From Gracilaria gracilis (Eukaryota; Rhodophyta; Florideophyceae; Gracilariales; Gracilariaceae): a DNA stretch of 64,000 bases. The stretch covers positions 806,001 to 870,000 of the forward strand of contig JARGSG010000189.1 of assembly GCA_030374805.1 (NCBI GenBank). Reading direction: 5' to 3'. Position 1 is the first letter of the stretch. The number at the start of each line of letters is the position of its first letter. Below are positions 44,723 to 56,700 of the stretch, piece by piece. The position numbers and the translations under genes were made by a program. Under the pieces are notes generated by a model, which saw only the letters and a program-made list of their open reading frames with translations, did not search any database and was not told the origin of the DNA.

Positions 44723-47700
44723 ATGTCGGGCACAAATGAGGGTCTCCTTGGCAGGCTTCCAAAGCTCAAGGTCCCCACCGACTACATCCTCTGGCGTCGT
44801 CGTCTTCTGGCGTATCTCCGCAGAGACGACCCATTTCTCTCCGGTCTTGACCCACGTCCTGATGGGTTCAACCCCACAAACCGGGCAATGAGAACTTGGT
44901 TCGAGAAATCTGTGAAGGCGAAGAGTACTATCATTCTCTGTCTCGGTGACTCTCCGCTTGTTCTTGTTCGCACGTTTGTCGACGATGATGACAAAACGGC
45001 CAAAGATCTCTGGGATGAACTGCAGCGCGTGTACACAACCTCCAACGCACAAGCTGTGCAGAACATCCGCCATCGTCTGGACACATTGGTATACAAGGGC
45101 AGCGAAGACTGGAACAAGCACGTCGCTAAGTTCCTGGAAGTAGTTGGGGAACTGGCCACCTTCGATGAGGAACTTTCAGAGAAAGACAAAGTCTCCAAAC
45201 TCATTCGAAGTCTCCCCAACTCCTTTGCTCCCTTGGCCATGATGTCGAACCTAACTGCAGTGGGCTTCGACTCCATCGTGAACGCTGTCGAAGCTGAGGT
45301 CGCTCGTCGCAAAAACCCTAACAACCCGACACCCTCCGCTCCTTCGTCCACCCCCACTACCCAGCCAAAAGCCAACGCGGCAAACAAGGGTGGTCAGAAG
45401 CAGCGAAACCGTCGTTACAAGTCCTCGGCTACCAAGAGCCGCTACGATGACAATTGCTACTACTGCGGTCGTCGTGAACACTACGCTCGAGATTGCTACA
45501 AACGAAAACGTGAGGAGTCTGACAATAATGATAACCAACACAACTCCAACGGACGACAACAATCTAATCGCAACAACGGTGGTTCTCGTCGCTCACAATA
45601 TGGGTCCCACAAAGGAGGGCAACGTCATTCCAACTGGAACTCAGGGTTTGCACCAAGGGGGGATGGAAATGATAATCGTAACTCAAATCATAACTCCAAA
45701 CCTCGTTCATATGTGGTGCAAAGGAATGATGATCCGCCTCCTTCACCTGGCTTCAACTGCAATATGGCCAAGTTCAAGAGTAAGATCGCTCTTCTTTCTC
45801 AAACGAGATTGGACTCAGCCTATATTGACTCAGGGGCAACTCATCACTTCTTCCATTCGCGGAAGTCGTTCATTCGCCACGAACGAATTGAGATCGAGAC
45901 TGTTCAGGCTGCCTCAGGAACAGCTCGTCTCGTTGGCAAAGGTCATGTCTGGATACCTTTGAACCGTGGTACAGTCATCGAGGCTTACCACGCGCCTGCC
46001 TTTGAGTCGAACATCTTTTCTGTTGGCGTTCTCAGTGTAGAGTTCATGGTGATGTTCACTTCCACCATTCGGCCATTCAATGGATGTTTCATCATGGATC
46101 CTAACGGAAACTCTGAAATCATTTGGGAAACGGAAATCAACCAAGGCCTCTTCGTCATGGACCTCGCTGATAACGACAAACAAGTGATGGTCGTGAACGC
46201 AAGTAACAGCAATCAGGAGCTGGCTTTGGAATGGCACGGTCGAACTGGTCATCTTCACCCAAGTAGATACCAGAACCTTGCCAAGTCTTTCGACTCTGTG
46301 CCTTACTTTCAACGTTCCATCTTGGAGTCGTTGACGTGCGTCCCTTGCCTCACAGGCAAGAAGAAACGGAACCCAATCACCGCCCGGTCGCGATCCGTTT
46401 CGACGTCAAGTCCCTTGGAACTTATCCACATGGACCTGTCAGGAAAGATTTCGCCATCTCTCTCTGGTGCAATCTACGCCATGGCCGTACTGGATGACCA
46501 CACTTCCAAGTCGGACGTTTTCTTCTTGATGGACGAGACAGGTGCTAGTGTTTTGAAGCACCTGGCTTGGTACAAACGCAGATCGGAGTTAGAACTTAAC
46601 CACTCGTTTCGCTTGAAGAATGTTCGCCTGGACGGGGCCGGCGAACACAAAAGCAGTGAGTTGGACACTTTCTGCTTCGATCATGGCATACTCTTGGACT
46701 ACTCTCCTGCTTACGCCTCCGAATCTAATGGAGCCGCGGAGAGGCTTATCCAAGAACATTGGACCAGGGCTCGTGTACTTCTCTTCGCGAGCAAACTGCC
46801 CATTTCCTTCTGGGCAGAGGCAATGAACCATGCCAACTGGCTCCGAAATAGGGCTCCATCTTCAAGGATACAAGGACGGATACCGATTCTGGAATGGAAT
46901 CCGTCCATTATAATCGACTTTACGAACATTCCGAACTTGGGTCAGCCTGGCTACGCCTTTGTATATCGGTCCAAGACCGTGGCATCAAAGAAGTTCCTGC
47001 CCCGTTCTGTCTTCGCGCACTTCGTGGGCATGCAAAGCGACACCACACTCGCCCGTGTGTTTTTGCCGGGGAAGAACTCGGTCGTCACTTGCCGTATTCT
47101 GGGCTTCAAGGCTGTCAACTTCTCTCCTCTTCCAAACATCTCCACCCTCCTGGAGGGTATAACTCGCCAACAGGAGACAGAGGAAACGGACCATACCTCA
47201 CAGACCGATAACGGTCCTGACTTGGAGGACCACCTGGTAAAGGCGATGACAACAATCGCGCATAACTTTCCAAATGTATGGGTCTCCAAGAAAACTGTGT
47301 ATGACCCCAACGTTCCAAGTAGTTTCAAGGACGCGTGCAGAGATCCCGGTTGGTGTGAGGCCATCGACTGCGAGATGAACGCACTCATCCGCCGTAACAC
47401 TTGGGAACTTATACCCAGGGAATCCTGGATGAAACCGGTTCCGTATACTTGGATCTTCAAGGAGAAGATGTTGGATGGAGTCGGGAAGAAGTTCTTGAAG
47501 AAGGCACGCTGCTGTCTACGGGGAGACAAACAGAAGCCCTTCATTGACTTCGATCCATTCAACACTTATGCGCCAGTAGCCTGTCATGAAGCACTACGCA
47601 TTCTTCTCTCAGTTGCTGCCGCACAAAACCTTTTACTGGAGGGAGCAGACATATCAAATGCCTACTTATATGGAAAACTGGATGTTCCGATAATTATGGA

Positions 47701-48895
47701 ACAACCCTCTGACTCTAATGGCAATGTGGAGAAGACAGGCCATGTCTGCAAACTGCTTAACTCCATCTACGGTGCTGTCCAAGCTGGAATAATATGGGGT
47801 TCCCTCTTTTCTGAAGCTCTCCTATCATGGAACTTTGTGACATCAGCTCTCGACTCTCGCGTCTTCATGTTCCGCGAGCAGGACAACTTCCTGATCTTGG
47901 CTGTTATAGTCGACGACTGCGCATTCGCTACCAACAATGCCAAACTTCTAAATGACTTCAAACACAAACTGTCTGCAACGTTTGATGTGAAGCTCTATGG
48001 GGAGCTGAAGTCATTCATAGGTTGGAATATTCAGCGATCTCCTTCCGGCATTAAGGTTAATCAATATGGATATGCACTACAAATTCTCAAGAAGTTTGGT
48101 ATGCAACAGTGCAATGCAGTTGGATCACCTTTCCCTACGGCTGCCAATGTACTGCCATCTGGTGAGGAAGACGTCATTCTTTCGACAGATGATCATGCAG
48201 AGTATAGGTCAGGGATTGGTGCATTACTTTACATTTCTGTATCTACCCGTCCTGACCTTTCCTTTCCCATATCAGCGCTCTCAAGGCATTTACATAAACC
48301 ATGTGAACGACACTTATCGCTGCTCAAACGATTATTTAGGTACTTGGCTGGCACTATGGATTATGGACTTCATTTTCCAGCCCACCGTCCTATTTCTCCC
48401 GCCTCACTCTGTGCGTACGCTGACGCCGATTGGGGGGGATGCATTGAGACTCGTAAGTCCACAACAGGGTACGTTATCGTCGTCAACGACGCACCAGTCA
48501 TGTGGAAATCAAAGCGTCAAACGGTAATTGCGCTATCTTCGGCAGAGGCGGAGTATATCGCTCTTTCTACCTGCGCGAAAGACCTTTCGTGGATACGAAA
48601 GATGTATTTTGAATTCGCATACATCCAGCCTTGGAGCGAGGATCTATGGTTCGAAGCCACAAAGATCATGAATGATAGCTCGGCTGCTATATCTTTGACC
48701 ACGAGTTTACATATATCTGCTCGAAACAAGCACATCGATTTGAAGACGCACCATGTGCGGGACCTGGAGAGAGGTCAAATTATTAAGCTGTGCAAAATTC
48801 CAAGGAGTCAACAGATCGCTGACATACTGACAAAGTGTGCGTCCCTCCCAGAAGTGAGGAGGATGGTCAGCTTGATGCATATTGACTCGTTCTAG
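44723..48895 (+). CDS. Copia-1 gag-pol polyprotein, uninterrupted
   Basis: A 1390-codon frame beginning MSGTNEGLLGRLPKLKVP. Gag with a UBN2/retrotran-gag-like helical region occupies about residues 1-200. The zinc knuckle is CYYCGRREHYARDC (near 45460). Protease has YIDSGATHHFF (near 45825). Integrase has a zinc-binding part HGRTGHLHPSRYQNL ... CVPC and a core IHMDLSGKISP, VRLDGAGEHKSSEL, SESNGAAERLIQ (46.2-46.75 kb). Reverse transcriptase has WIFKEKMLDGVGKKFLKKAR, EGADISNAYLYG and the catalytic LAVIVDDCAFA (near 47900). RNase H has CAYADADWGGCIETRKSTTGY and VIALSSAEAEYIALS (48.4-48.55 kb). Integrase before RT defines Ty1/Copia. All signature motifs are visible, and the coding region looks whole. 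The single frame implies gag:pol ratio control other than frameshifting. Confidence 0.95.
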   Translation: MSGTNEGLLGRLPKLKVPTDYILWRRRLLAYLRRDDPFLSGLDPRPDGFNPTNRAMRTWFEKSVKAKSTIILCLGDSPLVLVRTFVDDDDKTAKDLWDELQRVYTTSNAQAVQNIRHRLDTLVYKGSEDWNKHVAKFLEVVGELATFDEELSEKDKVSKLIRSLPNSFAPLAMMSNLTAVGFDSIVNAVEAEVARRKNPNNPTPSAPSSTPTTQPKANAANKGGQKQRNRRYKSSATKSRYDDNCYYCGRREHYARDCYKRKREESDNNDNQHNSNGRQQSNRNNGGSRRSQYGSHKGGQRHSNWNSGFAPRGDGNDNRNSNHNSKPRSYVVQRNDDPPPSPGFNCNMAKFKSKIALLSQTRLDSAYIDSGATHHFFHSRKSFIRHERIEIETVQAASGTARLVGKGHVWIPLNRGTVIEAYHAPAFESNIFSVGVLSVEFMVMFTSTIRPFNGCFIMDPNGNSEIIWETEINQGLFVMDLADNDKQVMVVNASNSNQELALEWHGRTGHLHPSRYQNLAKSFDSVPYFQRSILESLTCVPCLTGKKKRNPITARSRSVSTSSPLELIHMDLSGKISPSLSGAIYAMAVLDDHTSKSDVFFLMDETGASVLKHLAWYKRRSELELNHSFRLKNVRLDGAGEHKSSELDTFCFDHGILLDYSPAYASESNGAAERLIQEHWTRARVLLFASKLPISFWAEAMNHANWLRNRAPSSRIQGRIPILEWNPSIIIDFTNIPNLGQPGYAFVYRSKTVASKKFLPRSVFAHFVGMQSDTTLARVFLPGKNSVVTCRILGFKAVNFSPLPNISTLLEGITRQQETEETDHTSQTDNGPDLEDHLVKAMTTIAHNFPNVWVSKKTVYDPNVPSSFKDACRDPGWCEAIDCEMNALIRRNTWELIPRESWMKPVPYTWIFKEKMLDGVGKKFLKKARCCLRGDKQKPFIDFDPFNTYAPVACHEALRILLSVAAAQNLLLEGADISNAYLYGKLDVPIIMEQPSDSNGNVEKTGHVCKLLNSIYGAVQAGIIWGSLFSEALLSWNFVTSALDSRVFMFREQDNFLILAVIVDDCAFATNNAKLLNDFKHKLSATFDVKLYGELKSFIGWNIQRSPSGIKVNQYGYALQILKKFGMQQCNAVGSPFPTAANVLPSGEEDVILSTDDHAEYRSGIGALLYISVSTRPDLSFPISALSRHLHKPCERHLSLLKRLFRYLAGTMDYGLHFPAHRPISPASLCAYADADWGGCIETRKSTTGYVIVVNDAPVMWKSKRQTVIALSSAEAEYIALSTCAKDLSWIRKMYFEFAYIQPWSEDLWFEATKIMNDSSAAISLTTSLHISARNKHIDLKTHHVRDLERGQIIKLCKIPRSQQIADILTKCASLPEVRRMVSLMHIDSF

Positions 48896-49343
48896 GAAGA
48901 ATTGTTGGGGTCTACGGACTACACTAACTACTTTGTTATGTTTTGTTTTTTCTCTTTTGTTTGCTACATGTTTGAATGTCTGAATAATTGTTTATGAATG
49001 TTTGTGGTTCACAACCTTCTCCGTTTTCCCACAGAGGTACATGTGTTTTTGTCCCAAAGGGTTTTTACATGATACCTGGGTTTTGGAGTTTACTGGTGTG
49101 AACAAGTAATGACTCCCCAGCTTGGAGCTGATGGAACTATGTGTGTGATGCGTTATGCATGAAAGTATTTATATTATGTTTTGAATGTTGCACCACGCCT
49201 TTGGCATTTGCAAGATAATGCCAGAGAAGAGACAGATTTGCAGAGAAATCGTGTCTACAGACCCTGCTCTTCGGTCGTTGATATTATGCTTTACTTGTGA
49301 ATTGGGCTTAGTAACTAGATGCTTATAAGTGGTGTAGGAAGAG
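48896..49343 (+). other. Copia-1 3' untranslated part, before the pogo insertion
   Basis: T-rich and without a reading frame. It continues after the pogo-like transposon for 22 bases (63117-63138), ending in the purine-rich GAGGGACGG that touches the 3' LTR. Confidence 0.6.
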
Positions 49344-49345
49344 TA

Positions 49346-49411
49346 CAGTAAACCCTCGATATAGGGATCCCGCGTAATAAGGATTTCTACGTTACAAGGA
49401 TGCGAATTCAG
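49346..49411 (+). repeat. Left terminal inverted repeat of pogo-like transposon 3
   Basis: CAGTAAACCCTCGATATAGG, then CCCGCGTAATAAGGAT and TACAAGGATGCG. It contains subrepeats of the form TA-TA/AAGGAT, as in Tigger-like ends. The right end repeats CAGTAA-CCC-CG-TATA-GGATGCG. Confidence 0.75.
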
Positions 49412-50196
49412 TCCATGAGAACGAGAACCCACCTGGAAGGCCCTCCAGAGCACTTCGTATGAATAAAGGATATAAGAATACAAATCATGAATCAAAAAAA
49501 CCAAATGTATCATATTTTCTCATTCTATGATACATGGTTCCCTTGCTACAAGGATAACTTGTACGCTTCCCAACATGACGTGATGCAGTTGAAGTACATC
49601 TTCTGCGCGCTCCAATACAAATCAGGACACGAAACCGTGCTCTAATACAAAGCGGTACACGACATCATGCTGCAATACAAGAGGAAACACGAAACCAAAA
49701 GGATGTTTAGAACAATAGCCGATTACAAGTCCAATCCAAGCAGGAACACGTAATATATTCATCAAAGCAGTACCATAGTTAAACTCTACATATAAAGAAG
49801 CAACCCGTTGCATTCTGGTCCTCATTTCTGCTCTCCTTTCTCACATTGCCTTGCCCATCTGCCGCCACAATGACCAGCCGCATTGCGTTAACCATCGAAC
49901 AGAAGAACGAGTTACGTAGCGAATACCAACGGCGTCAGGAAGAATGCCTCCCCTCCGACCAGAACACTCTTGCACTTTGGGCAAAAAACCGATTCAAACT
50001 GAAAAAGACGCCAGGTCAAGCCACTGTATCGCGAATATTGAGCAGCACATATTCAAAACAAACCGCAAAAAGTAATCGTTATCGAGCACGTCAAGGATTA
50101 TTCCCTCAATTCGACAAAGCTTTACTAGATTGGGTGATGCTACAATTTGCTGAAAGAAGAGCAATAAATAGTGGCATGATAATTGAGTCCGGCCGC

Positions 50197-50704
50197 TGTA
50201 GTACAATGAGACCTCAATGGGTTGGTGCCACGTGGGTCTACTGGTGCGCCTTGCTGGCTACACTGTACCCAATTGGTATTCTGTATTTTATAATTTCTAA
50301 TTTCTAATTTATAGTCTAGGATAGTTTAGCATTGCTGGCCCATGACAGTAGGTCATGGGCACAGCCGATGACGTCATGCCCGCATGGGAGATCGGCGTCG
50401 GTGCACCTTGTATATATTGTGGTGCACCTCGCCTTCCCCCTCGGGTATTGTAAAGTCAGGCACCATTAGGGCAGTAACTATACCATCTTGGTCACTTACT
50501 ACTCTATTACTATCCAGGTTTTACCGCGCGTCGACGTCTACTACCGTACACCTACACGGTCTAGACTAGATGCCCCGCCGTTTGCCCCTGCGGGTTTCAG
50601 GTGCCCTACTACCATATTGGTTGTGTGTTTTTCCCCTTTAGGTTGAGCCCTCGCGCGCTCCCTCTACCAGGCGGACCCCACACCTTATCGGTATTTGTAC
50701 GACA
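50197..50704 (+). repeat. Gypsy-2 5' LTR
   Basis: Begins TGTAGTACAATGAGACC and ends TTTGTACGACA. It contains a small hairpin CCCATGAC/GTCATGGG (50338-50359), a perfect TGACGTCA (50369-50376) and a TATA box (50411-50418), described separately. Confidence 0.96.
50369..50428 (+). promoter_or_regulatory. Gypsy-2 LTR core promoter (candidate)
   Basis: TGACGTCA, the palindromic CRE/ATF-type bZIP site, lies about 35 bp upstream of TATATATT (50411-50418). The TATA box is bracketed by two copies of the palindrome GGTGCACC (50400-50407 and 50421-50428). The same arrangement is kept in the 3' LTR and in the older solo LTR near 13480-13550, which supports function. Confidence 0.65.
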
Positions 50705-50707
50705 TTT

Positions 50708-50725
50708 TGGTCTCCCGACTTAGAA
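50708..50725 (+). promoter_or_regulatory. Gypsy-2 primer-binding site (candidate)
   Basis: TGGTCTCCCGACTTAGAA lies three bases after the LTR and is identical to the Gypsy-1 site at 15702. The tRNA was not identified. Confidence 0.7.
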
Positions 50726-50842
50726 GTTTCTTGGTTTTTGTCGTACCTTTACTGGTGAACAGAAGACATTCGAAAGGATTCTGGAAGTTCACACACCTAT
50801 TTGGTTTCGTAGGAATACTCGCGAAGCAATTGGATACCACTA

Positions 50843-53016
50843 TTGGTCACTATGGAAAGACCTAAAAGGATTACTCGTGGCTCTAGCGCGCCACCTAGCC
50901 ACAAGGGTTCTGCTGCGGCTTCGGCCGCTCAACCCATTCTGGATAATCCCGAGGAGTTGCTTCGGCAACCTCGGGCCGGAACCTCAAAGGATACGGGCAC
51001 TCAGCCACCGTTGGCTCCTGAACCTAACAAGGATTTGCCGACAACGGTTGAGGACCTTTGGCCCCAATTGGAAGATCGAGCGAAAGCTCTTTTTACCGCT
51101 ACGGTTAATGAAGCTATGACCTCAATGGACATGGACGCCGTTACCCGCTTGGTGGTTGATCGAGCCGTGCACGAGCTCTCTCAACGCATACCTAAATTGG
51201 TTGAAACATACCTCTTAACGGGTGCCCGGGAGCATATCTACCGAGTGGTTCAAGACCTTTGGGTTTCTGAAGGAATGGCGGAAGCCAAAACCCCTGGGGT
51301 GAATGTGGTTACTCGCATACCACAAGGGATCCCTGCCGGTTCTTCCGCACCAATCAAGCCAATTCCGGCCGATAGTGCGTACCTACAAGGTTTAAGGCAA
51401 GGTCAAGAGGGCCATATAGAGATGAGCCCTCGAGACGTGTACTTGCCACCCATTGGAGGTAACGTTCGAAAGGACACCAAGACTGGTGGACCTGAGGACG
51501 ATTCGTCTGACCCAGATGAGGGGCGACGAAGAAGAAACCGCAAGGGTAAAGAAAGGAGGAGGAAAAAGGGAAAGAATCGCGGCTACGACTCTGACCCCGA
51601 TTCCTCGAGCTCCGATACCGATACTGGTTCATCGTCGGATGATGACCGTAAAGGTAGACGCCAGAAGAGACCGAACAGGTTGGCGAAGAAGTCGTCAAAG
51701 AGAAACCAGAAAGGTAAGAAGAAACGGTACGAGTCGTCCGACTCGGATTCGGACACCGATACAACCCTAGAGGTGCGTCAGCCGCTGAACGATATGTTCA
51801 CCAAAGCGGTTGATTATAGGTCATATCGGTTGAGAAACCGATCCTCTGCTTACACCCAAGAGGTTGCGCAGAAGATCACCAAGCACCATAAGAAGCTCAG
51901 CTTCCAGATGGGTGATACTACCTTCACAGGTGATGATCCCATTGCGGTAATTGAGTTTCTACAGAAGTTCAAGATTGCATGCGACCAAAATGGTTTTTCC
52001 GAAGGCGCTGCCATGTGGTTATTCCAGTTTTACCTTAAAGGTCAAGCTTACCACTTGCTGCAAGGCAGGCTCCGAGGAAATACCCTGGCGGTTGATGACG
52101 AGGGGACAGAGATGTTAGAGACGTACCCAGAAGTGGTTAATTTCATGTTGGAAACTTACGCTACCGATGAGGTTATCCAGGAAGGTTACGCTGAGGTGCA
52201 GGCATATCGCCAACGCTCTAGCCAAACCGAAATGGAATTCTCGTTGGGCCTTTGGAATCTGGCCACCCGATTGCGGTAATGTCTTTACCACTAGTAGGTT
52301 GAAGTCGCTCTTTGCCGACAATGTTGACAAAGCGATCCGTTCGCAGGTACGCAATTACCTGGCGAACAACCGTAAGGTGGACTATAATGGGCTTGCCCGG
52401 TATGCCCCAGGGACTAGGTGACACTCTCCGTCACGGAAAGAAGCCGTCGGCGTCCCATACCTCAAAGGATAAACCGAAACGGTCAGTATTGGAGCTAGAA
52501 GAAAGCACTACCTCAGAGGGAGATTCGCTCATTCGCGTACCAACAGGAATGGCAGTTCATCTCGTCACTGCGCCGCAGGCTCAGTCACGAGCCACCTCCA
52601 TTGGTAATTGGTCGTCGACAGTACCACCAGCTTCGGTAAGGTCGCCACCAAGTGCGGCGAGCACTCAACAAACCTCAACGGGTGGTTCTCAAGCATCTTC
52701 ATATGCTACAGCACCAACCAATCCGGTTACCCGACCTACCTCTATGGCAATGCGTGATCCCCAGACAGGTGGATTGGTTTGCTGGCTCTGTTTGTCGCCA
52801 GACCATCTGGCGAACAGATGTGACAAAATACCCCCAGGGGTGCGCGAACATCTGATCAGTGCCAGGCAGCAAAACCACCGTAACCTATATGGATCTGGAA
52901 AGAGGGTACAAGCTCAACCATCACCATCTCAGGTTCATCTCGTCGAGGAAACACCAATCTTGGAGAAGGACAGTCCCGCTCAGGAGGAGCAGGAAAACAC
53001 CGAACGGTTAGCGTAG
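50843..53016 (+). pseudogene. Gypsy-2 gag region
   Basis: Starts MVTMERPKRITRGSSAPP. An N-terminal helical part and a highly charged Lys/Arg then Ser/Asp linker (51480-51770) precede the capsid-like domain with FTGDDPIAVIEFLQKF (near 51925) and MWLFQFYLKGQAYHLL. The zinc knuckle CWLCLSPDHLANRC (C-x2-C-x4-H-x4-C) lies near 52780. It would form the virus-like particle. The region is broken. Confidence 0.85.
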
Positions 53017-53106
53017 GGGCCACCCCTAACCGTGAATTGGAAGGCCCGTCAATACCGGAACGGGAAACCTTAATGGTGGAAAAAGAAAGAATCAGATGTA
53101 CCCAAT

Positions 53107-53690
53107 GTGGTGTGTCTAATGAAGTACAATAACTATAAAGTTAATGCTTCAGTAAGCTTTTCTCAATTACCTACAGGTCCCCGTTGCGTGTGTACTCGAT
53201 ACCGGCGCCGGTCCGAATGTGCTAAACGCTCGCGTCATACCCGATGCGGTCTTGCGGAACATTCGGCCTGCCCCGACTATCAACCCGCTGGTGGACGCTA
53301 ATGAGCGCCCACTGCACCTTAGAGGAATGTTAACCACTGTGGTACAACTTGGAACCTTGAAGGTGAAGTTCAATTTCTTTGTGGTGGATCGTCGGGCGAC
53401 AGACTGTATCCTCGGGACCAACTTTATTGACAAAACATGTCAAGGCAATTTTGCCAGGGTCCCGAACGGTCGCTCTCCGTCAAGGTGGTCGTATTGCCAT
53501 TCTGGGTAATACGCAGACCAAAAATGGTTGGCGTAAGAAGCCGAGGTTCAATATACCCACCGAACACGGTTTCAAACAAGATACGGCTCACCAAACTGGT
53601 TTCAATTCCGGCTATGACCCAAATGGTAGTGAATGTCTCATGCGCAGTTCCAGGATTGGTAATGCTACAGAACCATCCTAGGTTGGGCAG
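53107..53690 (+). pseudogene. Gypsy-2 protease region
   Basis: The aspartic-protease active site LDTGAGPNVLNARV (near 53195) is followed by LRGMLTTVVQLGTLKVKFNF and DCILGTNFIDK, the flap-to-C-terminal pattern of retropepsins. It lies between gag and the reverse transcriptase frame. Confidence 0.8.
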
Positions 53691-53704
53691 AAAGACATCT
53701 CGCC

Positions 53705-56700
53705 TTGATGGCAAACGGGATTATCGACAACATCCCTAACCAAGCCTTCAAGGTGTACTTGAGTAACTTTAGCAATCACATTGTTAAGTTACCCAAGAAT
53801 ACCACTATTGGAATCGCACTGCCGGCACCACAAGGGGTTTTCACGGTCTCACCTCATGTGTTGGGCGAGGTCGCCACCTCTAAGGAAGGGGGAGGAACGG
53901 ATGCGCCATACCCTGCATATGCGCCCCCGTTATCGACAAATACCAAAATGGAACAGAAGATCGCCAGTACCTTTAAGGTTAGGGATCAGGAAAAGACTAT
54001 GGAACTGGACCCAGTGCGGAATTGGAGAGAGGAAGTCCAGATCGGTGCGGAGAACCAGGCTCTCCGAGACCGGATCCTCAGTCTCTTAGAAGAATTTGAA
54101 CCCATGTGGTCGGGCCGGTTGGGCCAAATTGAGGCTACAGAGCACCGTATTGATATGGTGCCTGGCTGGAAACCCATTTACCAGCAGCCTTACCGTGCAG
54201 GTCCAAAAGCCCGGGAGGTTGAGCTCAATGAGGTCGAGAGAATGCTCCGTGAAGGTGTCATAGAACCAGCAAATGCGGACTGGGCCAGCCCTGTGGTTCT
54301 CGTCACAAAGAAGAATGATACCCGTATGCGGTTCTGTGTGGACTACAGAAGACTGAATAGTATGACCATTAGGGATTCGTACCCAATACCTAGAATGGAC
54401 GAGTGTATAGATTCGTTGGGCAACGCCAAGATCTTTACTACGCTCGATGCCAATTGTGGTTATTGGCAGGTACCTATCAGGGAAGAAGACAAGAACAAAA
54501 CTACGTTTACTTGCCACGCTGGGTTATTCCGTTTTACGCGTATGCCCTTTGGGTTGCGAAATGCCCCGGCTACCTTTCAGAGGACGTTAGATATAATCCT
54601 TTCGAAGGTGAAGTGGAGAACCGCTCTAGTATACATCGATGATGTAATCATATATTCCAGAACGGTAGAGGAACATTTCCACCATGTTAGGGAAGTTTTG
54701 AACCTTTTGAGGGAATCTGGAGTAACGTTGAAGCTCCGCAAGTGCGAATTCTTCACCAAAGAGGTAGAATACCTTGGTCATATCATCAGCCCTGGGAGGT
54801 TAGAAGTGACGCCGCGGAATATCCGGGCCGTGCAGGAGGCGAAGCCACCCACGTCCCAGACGGAAATCCGATCCTTTATAGGTTTGTGCAATGTGTACCG
54901 CCGGTTTATCAAGGGATTTGCCAAGATAGCGGCTCCCCTCAACAGGAAGCTGCTGAAAGGTCAACCTACAAGGTTTGAATGTCTTACCAATGAGGAAATG
55001 GATGCGTTCGAGGCGCTGAAACATGCGCTCTTGACACCTCCCATCTTGGCATTACCCAAAGCTGGTTTACGATACACGTTGGATACTGACGCTTCGGACG
55101 CCCAAATTGGTTGTTGTCTTATGCAGGAGCAAGAAAACGGCGACAAACTACCTATAGGGTACTGGAGCCGTGCTTTGCACGCTGCAGAAAAGAACTACAC
55201 AACAACCGAAAAGGAATGTCTGGCAGTAGTCTGGAGCATGTTGATGCTCCGTCCCTACCTATATGGTGAAAGGTTCACGCTTCGAACCGACCATGATGCC
55301 CTACGGTGGATACTGGGTCTGGCCGACGCATCAGGCAGACTTGCCCGATGGCGGTTACGACTTTCAGAGTTCGAGTATGACGTACAGTACCGTCCAGGTA
55401 TCAAGCACAATGTCGCAGACGCGATGTCTCGCATTACCACAGATGGTTTGGACACCGAGCCGGTAGAGGATGATATCCCATGCTTTACCATCTCTACCAA
55501 CCCTGATGGTGATACCTTAGAAGGTTACTGGACTCTACCCGAAGAGGATACGTGGTTTAGTGATGACATCGCTCGGGAAATACTCGCCCTCGAGGAAACA
55601 GACGTCATGCCAATTACCCGCGAGGAATTCCTGAGAGAGCAAGCAAACGATGTTTATTGCCGCTCTCTCATGGACCAAGTAGGTATGAAAGACTCGAACT
55701 TTGACGTCGACCGAAATGGTTTCCTGGTGAGGCGAGCTCCTATTGATGGTTCCCTTCAGAAGGTAGTGCCCAAGGTGCTGCGCCCTCGGGTGCTGTACCT
55801 AGCCCACTACCCAAGGCTATCAGGACACCCTGGAGGTACGAGAATGTACTACACCTTGAGGCAAGGGTACTACTGGCCTCATATGGCTAATGATATATAT
55901 ACCTTTGTAGGTCAATGTGAATCTTGCGTACGTACCCGTGGAGGTCTCCGGAAGCACAGGAAATACTTGAAGTTATTCCCTGCAGCGGGTCCTCTCGAGT
56001 TCGTCGCAATAGACCTTCTGGGCCCATTACCAAAAACCACAAGGGGATATCAGTACATCATCGTAATCACCGACAGGTTCTCGAAGCTCACGCGAGCGAT
56101 ACCCTTGAAGGACACGAAATCGACGACCCTCGCGGTGGCGTTCTTGAACAATTGGATCTACCCGTATGGGGCACCGCTTTATCTACTTACCGACAATGGT
56201 TCGAACTTAGCTTCGAAGTTCTTTGAAGCTGTTTGTAACCTCTTGGGTATTAAGCACTACTTCACTACTGCCTACCATCCGCAAACGAATGGGCAAGTGG
56301 AGCGCTTTAACCGAACACTGGTATCTAGGCTGCGACATTATACGGAAGAACACCAAACTGGTTGGGACGAGCTCGTGCAGCCCTTGACATATGCATATAA
56401 CCTTCAGGTTCATCGAGCGACGCAAACTACGCCGTTCGATCTAATACTGTCAAGACACCCACCAGGTATTGTTGTTGAAGGGGACCCATTAGGACAAGAA
56501 GCCGCCGGAGCGCTCACACCGTCACAGGTCAAACGGAATACCCTTTTGAGGTTGAGACGTGCTCTCAAGTATGCTGAGAGCAAGCTCACAGCATCCCAGA
56601 AGCGGTACAAGGAGGACTACGACCGTAAGGTAACCCAAGTGGTAGCGGCTACGCCGGGTCAATATGTCTTTATTGACCACCCTCCGAAAGGAGCTAAACC

